64,000 nt of DNA from contig CACZAD010000032.1 in assembly GCA_902779055.1 (NCBI GenBank), positions 974-64,973 of the forward strand, given 5' to 3'. A program made the translations under genes and the position numbers. This document shows positions 55,801 to 63,442 of this stretch, in pieces. The stretch comes from Fibrobacter succinogenes. Lineage in GTDB: Bacteria > Fibrobacterota > Fibrobacteria > Fibrobacterales > Fibrobacteraceae. The notes beneath the pieces were generated by a model. That model made no database searches, was not told the DNA's origin, and saw only the letters and a list, made by a program, of their open reading frames with translations. How positions within the stretch are numbered: the stretch's first letter is position 1; each line of letters opens with the position of its first letter.

Positions 55801-56666
55801 ACGTTGTACGCCACCATCATCGCCTGGTATTCGTTCAGGATCTCGTCCTTGGACAGGTAGCATACAAAACGGCTATAGTGCCAGCCGATGTGCGGAGAAT
55901 AGCACCTGCAGGTAAATTCCGGAATGGAGTCGCCCCTCTTGAACTGTTCAATGAGCGACTTCGCCGACATATGCTGGATGAAATCGTCCCTATATTCCTG
56001 GTCGACAAGCTGGTTTGCAATGGACTCTATAACCGCATCGTACGACGGGAAAATGCCACCCAGCGAATCGCTCACATCCACCGACTCGCCATCGACAATC
56101 TGGATAAACGGGCGAGAGATTTTCCCTTCGGAAAGGTTCACCTTGAAGTAGCAGTACGCCTTGTCAAGAATCGCCTTGCCATACAGTTTTTCGTTGACGG
56201 CACTCTTCAGGCGTTCGCGCTGGGAATCGAGCCCCATCCCCTTGATTTCATTGCGCAGCTCGCCCTCGGCCACCTTCTGGATAATCGGGAGTTCCGTGAT
56301 ATCGCGGTGCCAGCCTTCGAGCCTCACTCCCTTTTCGTAACTATAATTGCGGGATCCGCCACAACGAACAAAACGGACACGACCATCGGGAGAATGCCAG
56401 GGATACTGAATTTCGGCATACCCGCCACCGCTCATCTTATCGACATAGGACTTGACCTCGGAAAAATGGTCAGGATCGATATTATCGAACCATGCGTGGA
56501 AAACGTCTTCGCGAGAAGAACCTTCCGGAAGACCGAGCAATTTAAGCATAGTTCCGTTAGCGGTCATCCTCGGCGCGCAGCCTTCGTCAATTTCTACTGC
56601 CCAAAGGCCGATATCGACGCGGTCAAGGATATTTGTCGATAGAGGAATTGTGTTTTCTTCACCCAT
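52881..56666 (-). CDS. Soluble hybrid histidine kinase with multiple PAS-like domains
   Basis: The 1261-residue protein has no membrane helix or signal. It begins with a PAS domain (WAVEIDEGCAPRMTANGTMLKLLG...), followed by several repeated PAS-like units with the LASDYSCIFYCDLDADQVTVHKL pattern, each ending with a similar Y-x-D pattern, and a GAF-like region (~310-430). The kinase core has NMSHDIRTP with His896, NVLSNAIKYT, DNGMGM, GTGLGMSI and a receiver with Asp1190 (DVQMPVMDGYAA). It forms a pair with the membrane kinase downstream. No response regulator with a DNA-binding domain is next to it; the target is unknown. Confidence 0.92.
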   Translation of the reverse strand: MGEENTIPLSTNILDRVDIGLWAVEIDEGCAPRMTANGTMLKLLGLPEGSSREDVFHAWFDNIDPDHFSEVKSYVDKMSGGGYAEIQYPWHSPDGRVRFVRCGGSRNYSYEKGVRLEGWHRDITELPIIQKVAEGELRNEIKGMGLDSQRERLKSAVNEKLYGKAILDKAYCYFKVNLSEGKISRPFIQIVDGESVDVSDSLGGIFPSYDAVIESIANQLVDQEYRDDFIQHMSAKSLIEQFKRGDSIPEFTCRCYSPHIGWHYSRFVCYLSKDEILNEYQAMMVAYNVSEQQKQEAAIRNCIDVLYMEKRSKDAVEDLLSTLATFYAADRAYILEIDKDRQFLSKTYEWCRKGVRPLKADLQHIPADVIRPWVEAVGDKDAVYLDSQNDESGVWSQLYSLLPIKDIKCLSAATIVSNGHRNGFVVIDNPKESLKNFAILKLVAGFVESEINRRKRMDEDAAVTSLLASDYSCIFYCDLDADQVTVHKLHSRFKKLLCHSLNCLTYSDAIEFITQKIISPKSADEVRSKFYVKNIKTLLQKNGVTSFEFVNSIDHFCECKIVAVNKNKSSFVIGFADKDEQIRIARMHQKKIEQDLEIIDILASEYTSVYYIDLEKDTITPYSMNKESESLFGSRFRSGVSYSKAFEEYVDRVVWERDKPMMRKAGALENIKKQLDVQKTFLTTYRGDVDGRPHYCEMKFVKVGDELARPRAVALGFAEKDDLILKDFVNDILYDDYLSIYFVNVDDNSFRTIKASNVPWIEKRPLYSFYFYEINKICDIVKDEFKVEWSRLSDVSYVRRFLKDASQRELEFKVLSGEWVRAKFTTIERNDENEVVSFVLSFMLLSDEQVEKIELDAKIAEQNDLLEKQHTMLQKALSMAQSSDRAKTTFLSNMSHDIRTPMNAIVGFTGLAMTHIDNKELVLDYLKKLGQSSKHLLSLINDVLDMSRIESGKMVLSENDEDLSEIIYTLKDIVQADVDAKNLSFEVKMNDVHNTGIVCDKLRLNQVLLNVLSNAIKYTQAGGSVALEVFEKESLKKGAALFEFRVRDNGMGMNAEFLKMIYDPFTRANSSTVSGIQGTGLGMSITKNIVEMMGGSIEIFSEENKGTEVVLDIDFRLHNKNENAVDAPAAEFDVKGKKILVVEDNEMNREIVCDLLNDFGLTVFTAENGQEAVDKIKNSKPGQYDLVLMDVQMPVMDGYAATREIRKLREPFQFNIPVVAMTANAFEEDRRAALDAGMDEHVAKPLDVEKLKYILARFIKK

Positions 56667-56793
56667 AAAAGAATCCCATTCTGTTCGTTCTTATAAAAAT
56701 AATACGATTTGTATCCAATATTTCAAACGAACCGCACAAATCCGAAAAAAAATCCCGGACAACAAGTCCGGGACTCAAACATTACGGTAACGA

Positions 56794-57960
56794 TTAGAAG
56801 AATGCAGGCGGCCAACGCGGGTTCTTCGAGGACATATCGATCTTGTAGAAGTCCTTCTCGAAGCGGCCATCGTCCATGCCGTACATCTGCATCACGTGGC
56901 GAGCAATCCACTTGCCGAGCTTGAGCACGGTGAGCTTCTTGCGGAGGCGGCCCTGGCAGTCACGGTTCATGATATCCGGGAGCGTAGAGGTCGTGAGGAT
57001 TTCATCGATAGCCGGGCTGTTGAGCTTTTCGCGGGCTTCGGCGCTGGTGTGGAAGTGCGTGACACCGAAGCAGACGCGGTTCGGGTTGCCCTTCTTGATA
57101 TGTTCGCAGCACTGAACGATCGTCGTACCGGTACGGACCATATCGTCGAACACGATCACGTCCTTGCCTTCGATTTCTTCGATGCTGATGTCGGAGAGTT
57201 CCGGGTTGAAGGTCATGCTGATTTCACGTTCGCCAGTACGGACCTTGTCCATCACGACGCGCTTGCATTCCGGGAGCTGGAGAGCGTCGAACACGGCGTT
57301 CATAAACGGGCGTGCGCCCTTGTCCGGGGAGACGATCACGAGGTTATTGCCGTCCTTGCCGGTCTGCACAAAGTTGCTGTTCTTGATGTAGTGGGCGTAA
57401 ACGTCCGTCGGAATCAAGTTGTGGAAGTTGCCTTCGAAAATTTCGTTGAAGAGGTTCTGCACCTTGATGCTGTGGTTGTGGCAGGTGACAACGGCATCGA
57501 CGCCGGCAGTCTTCAAAAGCTGGGCGTAGAGGAGGCTCGTGAATGCCTGGCCGTCGAACTTCTTGAGGTCGATGTCCGGGCGATCCTTTTCGAGTTCGCC
57601 GATGCGATGCGGGCCGCGGTCCTGGGCACTGTAGAAGAGGTCCGGTTCAACCAGGACGACCTGTTCTGCACCGTTGTCCTTGGCGGCGCGAGCGAGGATG
57701 CAGTTACGCATGGCGTAGTCGTTACGGCTACGTTCATGGTTAGAAACAGAGCAAATCAAGACGATCTTGCCTTCCAGGCGCTTGCCGATATGTTCCAAGT
57801 CGTCCATATCCAGCATGTAGCGGGGGCAGAATTCGGAGTTGGCGAAAGTCTTCAGGGAGACCACGTCGGAGATATCTTCACGGAGACCGATGTACTGAGC
57901 CATGTCGATGGCAAACGGATCATCGGTAAAGTTGCCGGTCACGATAAAACGATCTGACAT
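56794..57960 (-). CDS. prs: Ribose-phosphate pyrophosphokinase family protein
   Basis: The 388-residue protein carries the PRPP-binding loop VIVFDDMVRTGTT and the layout of PRPP synthetases: two phosphoribosyltransferase-like domains, with a TCHNHSIKVQNLF region in place of the canonical DLHxxQxxxFF. It would make PRPP from ribose 5-phosphate and ATP. It is longer than the usual ~315, with an N-terminal FTDDPFAIDMAQYIGL block and a C-terminal addition (GKWIARHVMQMYGMDD). The ATP-binding motif is less typical than in classical Prs, so a divergent class should be kept in mind. It has its own promoter (58004-58032). Confidence 0.82.
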   Translation of the reverse strand: MSDRFIVTGNFTDDPFAIDMAQYIGLREDISDVVSLKTFANSEFCPRYMLDMDDLEHIGKRLEGKIVLICSVSNHERSRNDYAMRNCILARAAKDNGAEQVVLVEPDLFYSAQDRGPHRIGELEKDRPDIDLKKFDGQAFTSLLYAQLLKTAGVDAVVTCHNHSIKVQNLFNEIFEGNFHNLIPTDVYAHYIKNSNFVQTGKDGNNLVIVSPDKGARPFMNAVFDALQLPECKRVVMDKVRTGEREISMTFNPELSDISIEEIEGKDVIVFDDMVRTGTTIVQCCEHIKKGNPNRVCFGVTHFHTSAEAREKLNSPAIDEILTTSTLPDIMNRDCQGRLRKKLTVLKLGKWIARHVMQMYGMDDGRFEKDFYKIDMSSKNPRWPPAFF

Positions 57961-58003
57961 TTTCCTAGCCTTGATTTAAGGGTTGTTTTTTGTGTTATTG
58001 CCA

Positions 58004-58032
58004 AATATAGTTAGAATCTATCCACGTTTCAA
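58004..58032 (-). promoter_or_regulatory. Promoter of prs
   Basis: On the minus strand, TTGAAA (58027-58032) and TATATT (58004-58009) are spaced by exactly 17 bp, between the enolase-side terminator and the prs start. Predicted start near 57997. Confidence 0.65.
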
Positions 58033-58060
58033 GTTTAAGGACAAGAAAATCACCAAATGC

Positions 58061-58096
58061 AAAAAAGCCCCGGCTTTTAGCCGAGGCTCTTTTTTT
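58061..58096. terminator. Terminator after the eno-repeat region
   Basis: AGCCCCGGC/GCCGAGGCT (58066-58074 and 58080-58088) has an A-run on one side and a T-run on the other, so it can act in either direction. On the minus strand it closes the eno transcript. Confidence 0.85.
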
Positions 58097-58136
58097 GATA
58101 CTTTGTTCTAAAAAGACGGTCGCAGTTGCGACGTTC

Positions 58137-58319
58137 GCCTTACTTAGCGTTGCGCTACTTCGTAGCGCAGTCCTAAGCGGCTCAGTCATAGAAACAAGCA
58201 AGCTTGCCGTCGCGACTCTCGCCTGATTAGGCCTTCTTGCAACCGTTGCACAACTTCGTTGTGCAGTCCCAAGCGGCTCGGTCATATTAGCAAGTAAACT
58301 TGCTAATGCGACTCTCGCC
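58137..58319 (-). repeat. Two tandem structured units downstream of eno
   Basis: Read on the minus strand right after the eno stop, two units (about 96 and 84 bp) each begin GGCGAGAGTCGC. Each then has a first hairpin, a conserved middle with CYGAG-CCG-CTTRG (5-bp hairpin), and a TGC...GCA hairpin with a GAA loop (TGCACAAC/GTTGTGCA in one, TGCGCTAC/GTAGCGCA in the other). Three pairs differ by compensatory changes. A partial third GGCGA copy follows near 58136. No protein frame is conserved through the units. This is probably a 3'UTR RNA or a processed small RNA; see findings. Confidence 0.7.
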
Positions 58320-59735
58320 TTACTTGGACTTCTTGCAAGCAGCCTTCTTGGCCGGGGCCTTAGCAGCCTTGCAGTTCTTGCGCGGGTCGCCAGCGTAGAC
58401 AGCAGCCTTGCCGAGTTCTTCTTCGATGCGGAGGAGGCGGTTGTACTTGCAGACGCGGTCCGTACGAGAGAGGGAACCAGTCTTGATCTGGCCAGCGGCA
58501 GTACCGACGGCAAGGTCAGCAATGAAGGTGTCTTCGGTTTCGCCAGAACGGTGAGAAACGATCGGAGCATAGCCTTCAACCTGAGCGCGCTTGATAGCAG
58601 CGAGGGTTTCAGAAACAGAACCGACCTGGTTCACCTTGATAAGGATAGCGTTAGCGATGCCAGCCTTGATGCCTTCGTCGAAGATGGTCGGGTTGGTCAC
58701 GAACAGGTCGTCACCCACGAGGTTGATCTTGCCACCGAGCTTGTCGGTAAGAACCTTCCAACCTGCCCAGTCAGCTTCATCGAGACCGTCTTCAATGGAG
58801 AAGATGGAGTACTTGTCGATGAGCTTTTCATAGAGCTTGACCATGTCAGCAGACTTGACAGTCTTCTTGGTGCTCTTCTTGAACGTGTAGGTAACAGCCT
58901 TGGAGCCTTCCTTTTCAGTTTCCTTGTCGCAGAATTCGGAAGAAGCAACGTCAAGAGCGATCTTGATGTCCTTGCCGAAAACGTAACCAGCGTTTTCAGT
59001 AGCGGTCTTCAAAGCAGCGAGAGCCTTTTCGAGGGTCATCACGTCCTTGATTTCGTAACCGAACTTGTTCTTAGCCGGCTTGATAGCAACGCCCGGAGCA
59101 AAGCCACCTTCGTCACCAACCGTCGTGTCGAAACCACCCTTCTTGAGGACAGCCTTAAGAGCGTGGAAGATTTCGGTCACCATCTGGAGACCCTTGGAGA
59201 AAGTCTTAGCGCCAACCGGAGCGATCATGAATTCCTGGAAGTCGATCGGAGCGGAAGAGTGAGCACCACCGTTGATCACGTTGCACATCGGGCACGGGAG
59301 GGTGAGCTTTTCAGTGCCATGGAGCTTGGCAATGTACTGGTAAAGCGGAAGGCCAGCATCCTTAGCAGCAGCAACGCAGACAGCCATAGAAACGCCGAGG
59401 ATAGCGTTTGCACCGAGCGTGTTCTTGAGCATGCGGTTGCCGTCGAGTTCGATCATAGCGTCATCAACTTCAGTCTGCTTGGACGGATCCATGCCAACGA
59501 TCTTCTTAGCGATCTTGGTGTTGACGTTCTTCACGGCAGTGAGAGTGCCCTTGCCGAGATAGGTCTTCTTGTCGCCATCGCGGAGTTCGCAAGCTTCGCG
59601 TTCACCAGTGGAAGCACCACTCGGAACTGCTGCGTGACCAACGATACCGTTGTCAAGAGTGACATCGACTTCGAGAGACGGATTGCCACGGGAATCCAGG
59701 ATCTGACGAGCCCAAACTTTAGCGATTTTAGCCAT
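58320..59735 (-). CDS. eno: Enolase
   Basis: The 471-residue enolase turns 2-phosphoglycerate into phosphoenolpyruvate in glycolysis. It shows [52 protein letters not shown] and SHRSGETED with the expected catalytic and metal-binding residues. It is ~40 residues longer than usual: an insert rich in Lys ([23 protein letters not shown], ~275-298) and a basic C-terminal tail ([19 protein letters not shown]). The 3' end runs directly into the tandem repeats, and the tail codons resemble part of the repeat (CTTGCAAGAAG...). It is the only glycolytic gene here. Confidence 0.96.
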   Translation of the reverse strand: MAKIAKVWARQILDSRGNPSLEVDVTLDNGIVGHAAVPSGASTGEREACELRDGDKKTYLGKGTLTAVKNVNTKIAKKIVGMDPSKQTEVDDAMIELDGNRMLKNTLGANAILGVSMAVCVAAAKDAGLPLYQYIAKLHGTEKLTLPCPMCNVINGGAHSSAPIDFQEFMIAPVGAKTFSKGLQMVTEIFHALKAVLKKGGFDTTVGDEGGFAPGVAIKPAKNKFGYEIKDVMTLEKALAALKTATENAGYVFGKDIKIALDVASSEFCDKETEKEGSKAVTYTFKKSTKKTVKSADMVKLYEKLIDKYSIFSIEDGLDEADWAGWKVLTDKLGGKINLVGDDLFVTNPTIFDEGIKAGIANAILIKVNQVGSVSETLAAIKRAQVEGYAPIVSHRSGETEDTFIADLAVGTAAGQIKTGSLSRTDRVCKYNRLLRIEEELGKAAVYAGDPRKNCKAAKAPAKKAACKKSK

Positions 59736-59787
59736 TTTATTAACCTTCTGTTAGAGTGAAAAAATTTTGATGCAAAAAATATAGAAA

Positions 59788-59817
59788 AGTAGGAAGTTTG
59801 CAGTAGACAGTAGGAAG
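59788..59817. repeat. Reverse copy of the TAC-TGTCTAC type repeat
   Basis: GTAGGAAG...CAGTAGACAGTAGGAAG, upstream of eno, is the reverse complement type of the elements at 6069 and 48364. Confidence 0.45.
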
Positions 59818-59871
59818 AAAAAAAGTTGGAAAAACGTTAATAAAAATGCAGGTAGATGTTCGCAAAAAAAA

Positions 59872-60636
59872 TTACTTGGAAGAACCAAACGATCCTAGCT
59901 GCACGAACATTCCATAACGAAAGCGCTGGTTCGTAATTCTTACATGACCGCCCAAGTCAAAATAATACCCACTACGCCTAGAATTTTTTGACAAGACAAA
60001 TCTCAAGCCGAGCGCCTCCGAAAATCCAAACTCCCAGGCTTTGCCTTTAGTCGACAAGCTATAAATTCCATAATCCAAAATGCGGTGCTTTTCAAACAGG
60101 CCAATCCGTCCATCGTCCGACAAAGAAAAATACGTATCGCCAAACAACAGATAATCCAGTTTGGATAAAGTTCTCAACGCAGACTCGCTACTTCCCACAG
60201 TAGCAACAAAGAGTATCAAGGAGAGGATCCCTTCATCAGAAACCATGCCTTCATCGACATCCAAAGACAGAATAGGGATGCCAAACAAAAAATCATATTT
60301 CTTTAAGTCCCTATGACCATCCCACTTATCCCTGACACCCCAAAGAGACAAATGCAACGCCGTCGGCGCCGCATATGCAACCTCTACAACAAAGCCGTCC
60401 GGGAAATAATCCTTCACCCATAAATCACGCCTTTGAAATCCGGCATCGATATGTCCATCTTCATTCGTATCGGTGACGCCACTCGTATCAATTTCAAGCG
60501 CTAGGGAAATTTTCGAAGGTGAATCTGCATCTAGCGAGTCCTGCAAATCCTGCGTAGACGGCTGCGCAAAAGCATACGCCGCAAGCATCAAGGCGCAGGA
60601 CAGCACAAACAAATTCACTCTTTTCAAAAAATTCAT
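59872..60636 (-). CDS. Exported protein of unknown function
   Basis: The 254-residue protein has a signal peptide (MNFLKRVNLFVLSCALMLAAYAFAQ) and then a beta-rich sequence, with SLALEIDTSGVTDTNEDGHID (an EF-hand/dockerin-like Asp-rich loop at ~45-60) and strands ending in YGMFVQLGSF. It may be an outer-membrane or periplasmic beta protein. It is 4 bp downstream of a similar exported protein gene, so the two are in one operon. No family is recognised. Confidence 0.6.
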   Translation of the reverse strand: MNFLKRVNLFVLSCALMLAAYAFAQPSTQDLQDSLDADSPSKISLALEIDTSGVTDTNEDGHIDAGFQRRDLWVKDYFPDGFVVEVAYAAPTALHLSLWGVRDKWDGHRDLKKYDFLFGIPILSLDVDEGMVSDEGILSLILFVATVGSSESALRTLSKLDYLLFGDTYFSLSDDGRIGLFEKHRILDYGIYSLSTKGKAWEFGFSEALGLRFVLSKNSRRSGYYFDLGGHVRITNQRFRYGMFVQLGSFGSSK

Positions 60637-60640
60637 ATAG

Positions 60641-61276
60641 CTACATCTTGGCGATCGTCACGCCGAGCCACACCGTATAGAAATAACTACTGGGAGGATC
60701 TTCGCCAAAACGGATCGGACCGTCGACCGTCGCCATGCCGGAAACGCCCACGTTCCATCCTTCATTCAACTTCCAAAGTTTTCCCAAATCCAGACAGGCA
60801 CTAAAGCCCTGTTCTTCAAGCCCTAATTTCGAAACACGCTTCGGGTGATCTATAAAAACAGCCATCATCCCTACCGAAAGGCCAACATAGGCGCCGTGCA
60901 TCGCAGATTCAGGATTCTTGAACGGAAAGAAGTTCACACCGGCGCCCAGCATCAAACGGTTCGCGGACTCGTCATATTTAGCACCCAACGATTCAAGAGT
61001 ACCTCCCGAATGCATCAACTGCAAGTCCACAAAAGGAACAATTCCGTCAATATTAACGCCCGTCTTTAGATCAACCGCAGGACCAAATCCATAGTAATGG
61101 ACTCGTTCCATCTCAATATCGCCCTTATAATCCATATGCCCGAATTTCGTCAAGAACGAGGAATAGGCACCGCCAACAGTCGCGTCGAAATAGAGAGATG
61201 TATTCCCCCTAGCAAATGCAAAAGCCGAAAGAGCAAGACTCAATGCCAAAATTTTAGCCAAAATAGAACAACGCAT
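60641..61276 (-). CDS. Exported outer-membrane-like beta protein
   Basis: The 211-residue protein has a signal peptide (SILAKILALSLALSAFAFA) and alternating beta strands with Gly and aromatic residues (FDATVGGAYSSFLTKFG; HYYGFGPAVDLKTG; YVGLSVGMMAVF). It ends in an aromatic-rich strand (YFYTVWLGVTIAKM), the usual layout of small outer-membrane beta-barrels of the porin/OmpW-like type. The identity is not clear. It is followed after 4 bp by another exported protein and preceded by a lipoprotein gene. Confidence 0.62.
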   Translation of the reverse strand: MRCSILAKILALSLALSAFAFARGNTSLYFDATVGGAYSSFLTKFGHMDYKGDIEMERVHYYGFGPAVDLKTGVNIDGIVPFVDLQLMHSGGTLESLGAKYDESANRLMLGAGVNFFPFKNPESAMHGAYVGLSVGMMAVFIDHPKRVSKLGLEEQGFSACLDLGKLWKLNEGWNVGVSGMATVDGPIRFGEDPPSSYFYTVWLGVTIAKM

Positions 61277-61303
61277 TTTTCTCCTTTTTTGAAATTCTAA
61301 AGT

Positions 61304-61927
61304 CTAGTAGGACTTTCGACTTTTTACGATATCCATGAGAGTCTTTTCGATATCGGTCGTTCTATTACTCTGGTTCACTTCAACCGTAAAATAATTACCG
61401 TTCTTTGTTTTCAACACAGCATAGGCAACACTGTAAGTATTATTGGAGGTTACCATCCATGCGCACGCATCGCCATCTTGCTTTTCGAATTTCGTTTCAC
61501 CGTATTGAATCGGCTTATCCGAATTTTCGGCCTGCGTCATCGTCTTGTAATGGTCAAAGAGCCCAATCAACACCAGAGAATCCGACTGACAAAAATCTAC
61601 GCCACTTCCCGTTTCGAGGCTTTCGAACATAGATTTCGTCTGTCCTTCAATCGCCAGTTTCACATACGAATCGGCCACACCTTCTGCAAGCTCGACCCGC
61701 GTATTTACACCTTCCTTCTTTTGAATTTTAAGAGGAGTCCATTCAGCAGACGGGAGTTCAAAAGTGAGCGGTTCAGGATACGGGACATTCAATTCAATCG
61801 CCGGACTCCCCGTCCAAAAAGATGTCGTCTTATGCAAAACGATATCGTTGTGATTCGTGGCGCAACCGCCAAGGAACAGCAACGAAGCTGAAAATAGAAG
61901 TACGACGGATTTCTTTATGGTTTTCAT
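61304..61927 (-). CDS. Lipoprotein of unknown function
   Basis: The 207-residue protein has a lipoprotein signal (LLFLGGC, Cys22) and a mixed alpha/beta domain of ~180 residues (VPYPEPLTFELPSAEWTPLKIQ). A Lys/Arg-rich helix ends it. No family is recognised. It lies upstream of the two exported beta proteins, and the three probably form one operon of envelope proteins. The function is open. Confidence 0.62.
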   Translation of the reverse strand: MKTIKKSVVLLFSASLLFLGGCATNHNDIVLHKTTSFWTGSPAIELNVPYPEPLTFELPSAEWTPLKIQKKEGVNTRVELAEGVADSYVKLAIEGQTKSMFESLETGSGVDFCQSDSLVLIGLFDHYKTMTQAENSDKPIQYGETKFEKQDGDACAWMVTSNNTYSVAYAVLKTKNGNYFTVEVNQSNRTTDIEKTLMDIVKSRKSY

Positions 61928-61988
61928 GATTAAAAGTCCTTTACTTTAAATATAATCTCGCCTGCACTATATAAGAACAAAAATATCT

Positions 61989-63308
61989 TTACTTTTCGAC
62001 AACATGCCCCGATAGCTCACGGAAATCGCCTTTTTTATACAAGGTAATACCCGGTGAAACCAAGTGAAACACAGACTGTTCAGCAAGCGTTTCCACGTTG
62101 AACTCGAAAGAATCCAGGCGGTTGCGGTAGCTATCCGTAGAGTTGTCAAACGAGACCATGTAAGGCGGGCGCGGAATCTTGCCCTGGTTCGCAAGCGAAA
62201 TCAGCTCGACACCGACCCTGTCGTTAGAAACAACCCAAGCGTCCACAGGCGGGATTTTTTTCACGAGCGACATTAAAATTTGTCTATAAAGGGCATGCGC
62301 ACGCGGTTCCTGCATAAAGTCATAAGGACTCGCATGCGATGCGTCAGTCGCCTCGAACACTTCAAGTCCCACATTCTTGAGACCTTTCAAGCGGTCCCTC
62401 GACCACATGCTCATGTGATACGGAGAAACAAAGGCTATCCGCGTCAAGCCTTTTTTCTTCAGAAAACGCCCGACAATGCGTCCCGGGAACTCACCAAAGG
62501 CGAGGTTGAAAAACGCAAATCGCTTTTCTTTTTTCAGCGCACGCGGAATATCGTACAGCGGGTGCTCCCACCACACAGCCACAGGGAAACGCGTCGTCGC
62601 AAGTTTTGCAAATAGTTTATTGATATCGAATACGAGCATCGTCGAGACGGCAGCACCAAAGCAGCCCCGGCAATCCTCCAGCCGGATGCGATTGCCGCCA
62701 GCATCCAAGAATGAACCTTCATCCTCGTAATAGCCCAGCGCCTTGACGTTTAAGTTATTGCGATGCGCCTCCACATACACTTTTTGCATAAACGAAAGTT
62801 CGCGTTCGCCAAGACAATTAAAATCCCCGTTAGGGTTGCAACGCATAATCAGGAGAATTTCTTTTGTCTTAGAAATCGCCAACCGGGCATCGACAAAATA
62901 ATAACGCCCTTGCCCCCTGCGTTCCAAAATTCCCTTTGCATGCAATGATTCCAGTGTACGCCGCATGGTCCCCAACGTCGTCGCATAAGACTGACACATG
63001 TCCTTGATTGATGGAAGCGGGCGATTAACAGAAATCTTTCCCGACTTCCAGTCCTCCAGCAGCAATCGCTCTACGCGTTCCGTTTCAAGTTCATGCGCAG
63101 ACACCTCGATTTTTGGCTTTGCCCCCCAAAAGTAGCCGTTGCCGTGTTCTGCATAAATTTTCCCTTGAGAGGCAAGCTTCTTGTAAGCACGGAAAATGGT
63201 GAACGTCGACGCCCCCGAAGACGCCGCCACCTCGCGCACGGACGGGAGCCGGTCCCCATCCTTATAGCCAACAGATTCAATCCACTTGCAAAAATCTTCG
63301 ACTGTCAT
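61989..63308 (-). CDS. GntR-family regulator with two winged helices and a LacI-type sensor domain
   Basis: The 439-residue protein has two GntR-like winged helices in tandem: SVREVAASSGASTFTIFRAYKKL (~24-46) and SIKDMCQSYATTLGTMRRTLESL (~104-126). A periplasmic-binding-like domain of the LacI/GalR kind follows (~150-430; VSNDRVGVELISLANQGKIP, PPYMVSFDNSTDS). One GntR domain plus this sensor is the AraR layout; two DNA-binding domains are unusual. It is divergent from the GH26 gene and 134 bp away, so it probably represses or activates that gene in response to a sugar. Ribosome site not clear at the ATG. Confidence 0.85.
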   Translation of the reverse strand: MTVEDFCKWIESVGYKDGDRLPSVREVAASSGASTFTIFRAYKKLASQGKIYAEHGNGYFWGAKPKIEVSAHELETERVERLLLEDWKSGKISVNRPLPSIKDMCQSYATTLGTMRRTLESLHAKGILERRGQGRYYFVDARLAISKTKEILLIMRCNPNGDFNCLGERELSFMQKVYVEAHRNNLNVKALGYYEDEGSFLDAGGNRIRLEDCRGCFGAAVSTMLVFDINKLFAKLATTRFPVAVWWEHPLYDIPRALKKEKRFAFFNLAFGEFPGRIVGRFLKKKGLTRIAFVSPYHMSMWSRDRLKGLKNVGLEVFEATDASHASPYDFMQEPRAHALYRQILMSLVKKIPPVDAWVVSNDRVGVELISLANQGKIPRPPYMVSFDNSTDSYRNRLDSFEFNVETLAEQSVFHLVSPGITLYKKGDFRELSGHVVEK

Positions 63309-63442
63309 AAAAACTCACCCGCCTCTTTTATAACACTAGATACACTATAGCACAAACATACATAAATATCAGGTACAAGGAACCCCTAGTAAGCTAATTT
63401 ATGTAAGGAAACAAAATACAATCTTTGAATATCGAGGCTACT
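63309..63442. promoter_or_regulatory. Divergent control region of the GntR and GH26 genes
   Basis: The 134-bp region contains a repeated ACACTA (ACACTAGATACACTATAG near 63331-63348) as a candidate operator, and AAGCTAATT at 63391-63399, which matches a half of the palindrome before GH5. No -35/-10 pair was clear. Confidence 0.4.

Noticed and set aside
58097..58320. Tandem units as a prs riboswitch with terminator
   Set aside because: A TTGAAA-17-TATATT promoter lies after the terminator, so prs does not need this leader; kept only as an alternative.
57995..58579. Long minus-strand frame across the eno end and the tandem units
   Set aside because: It is in a different frame from enolase over the shared part and is Arg/Ser-rich; the unit variation follows RNA stems, not codons.
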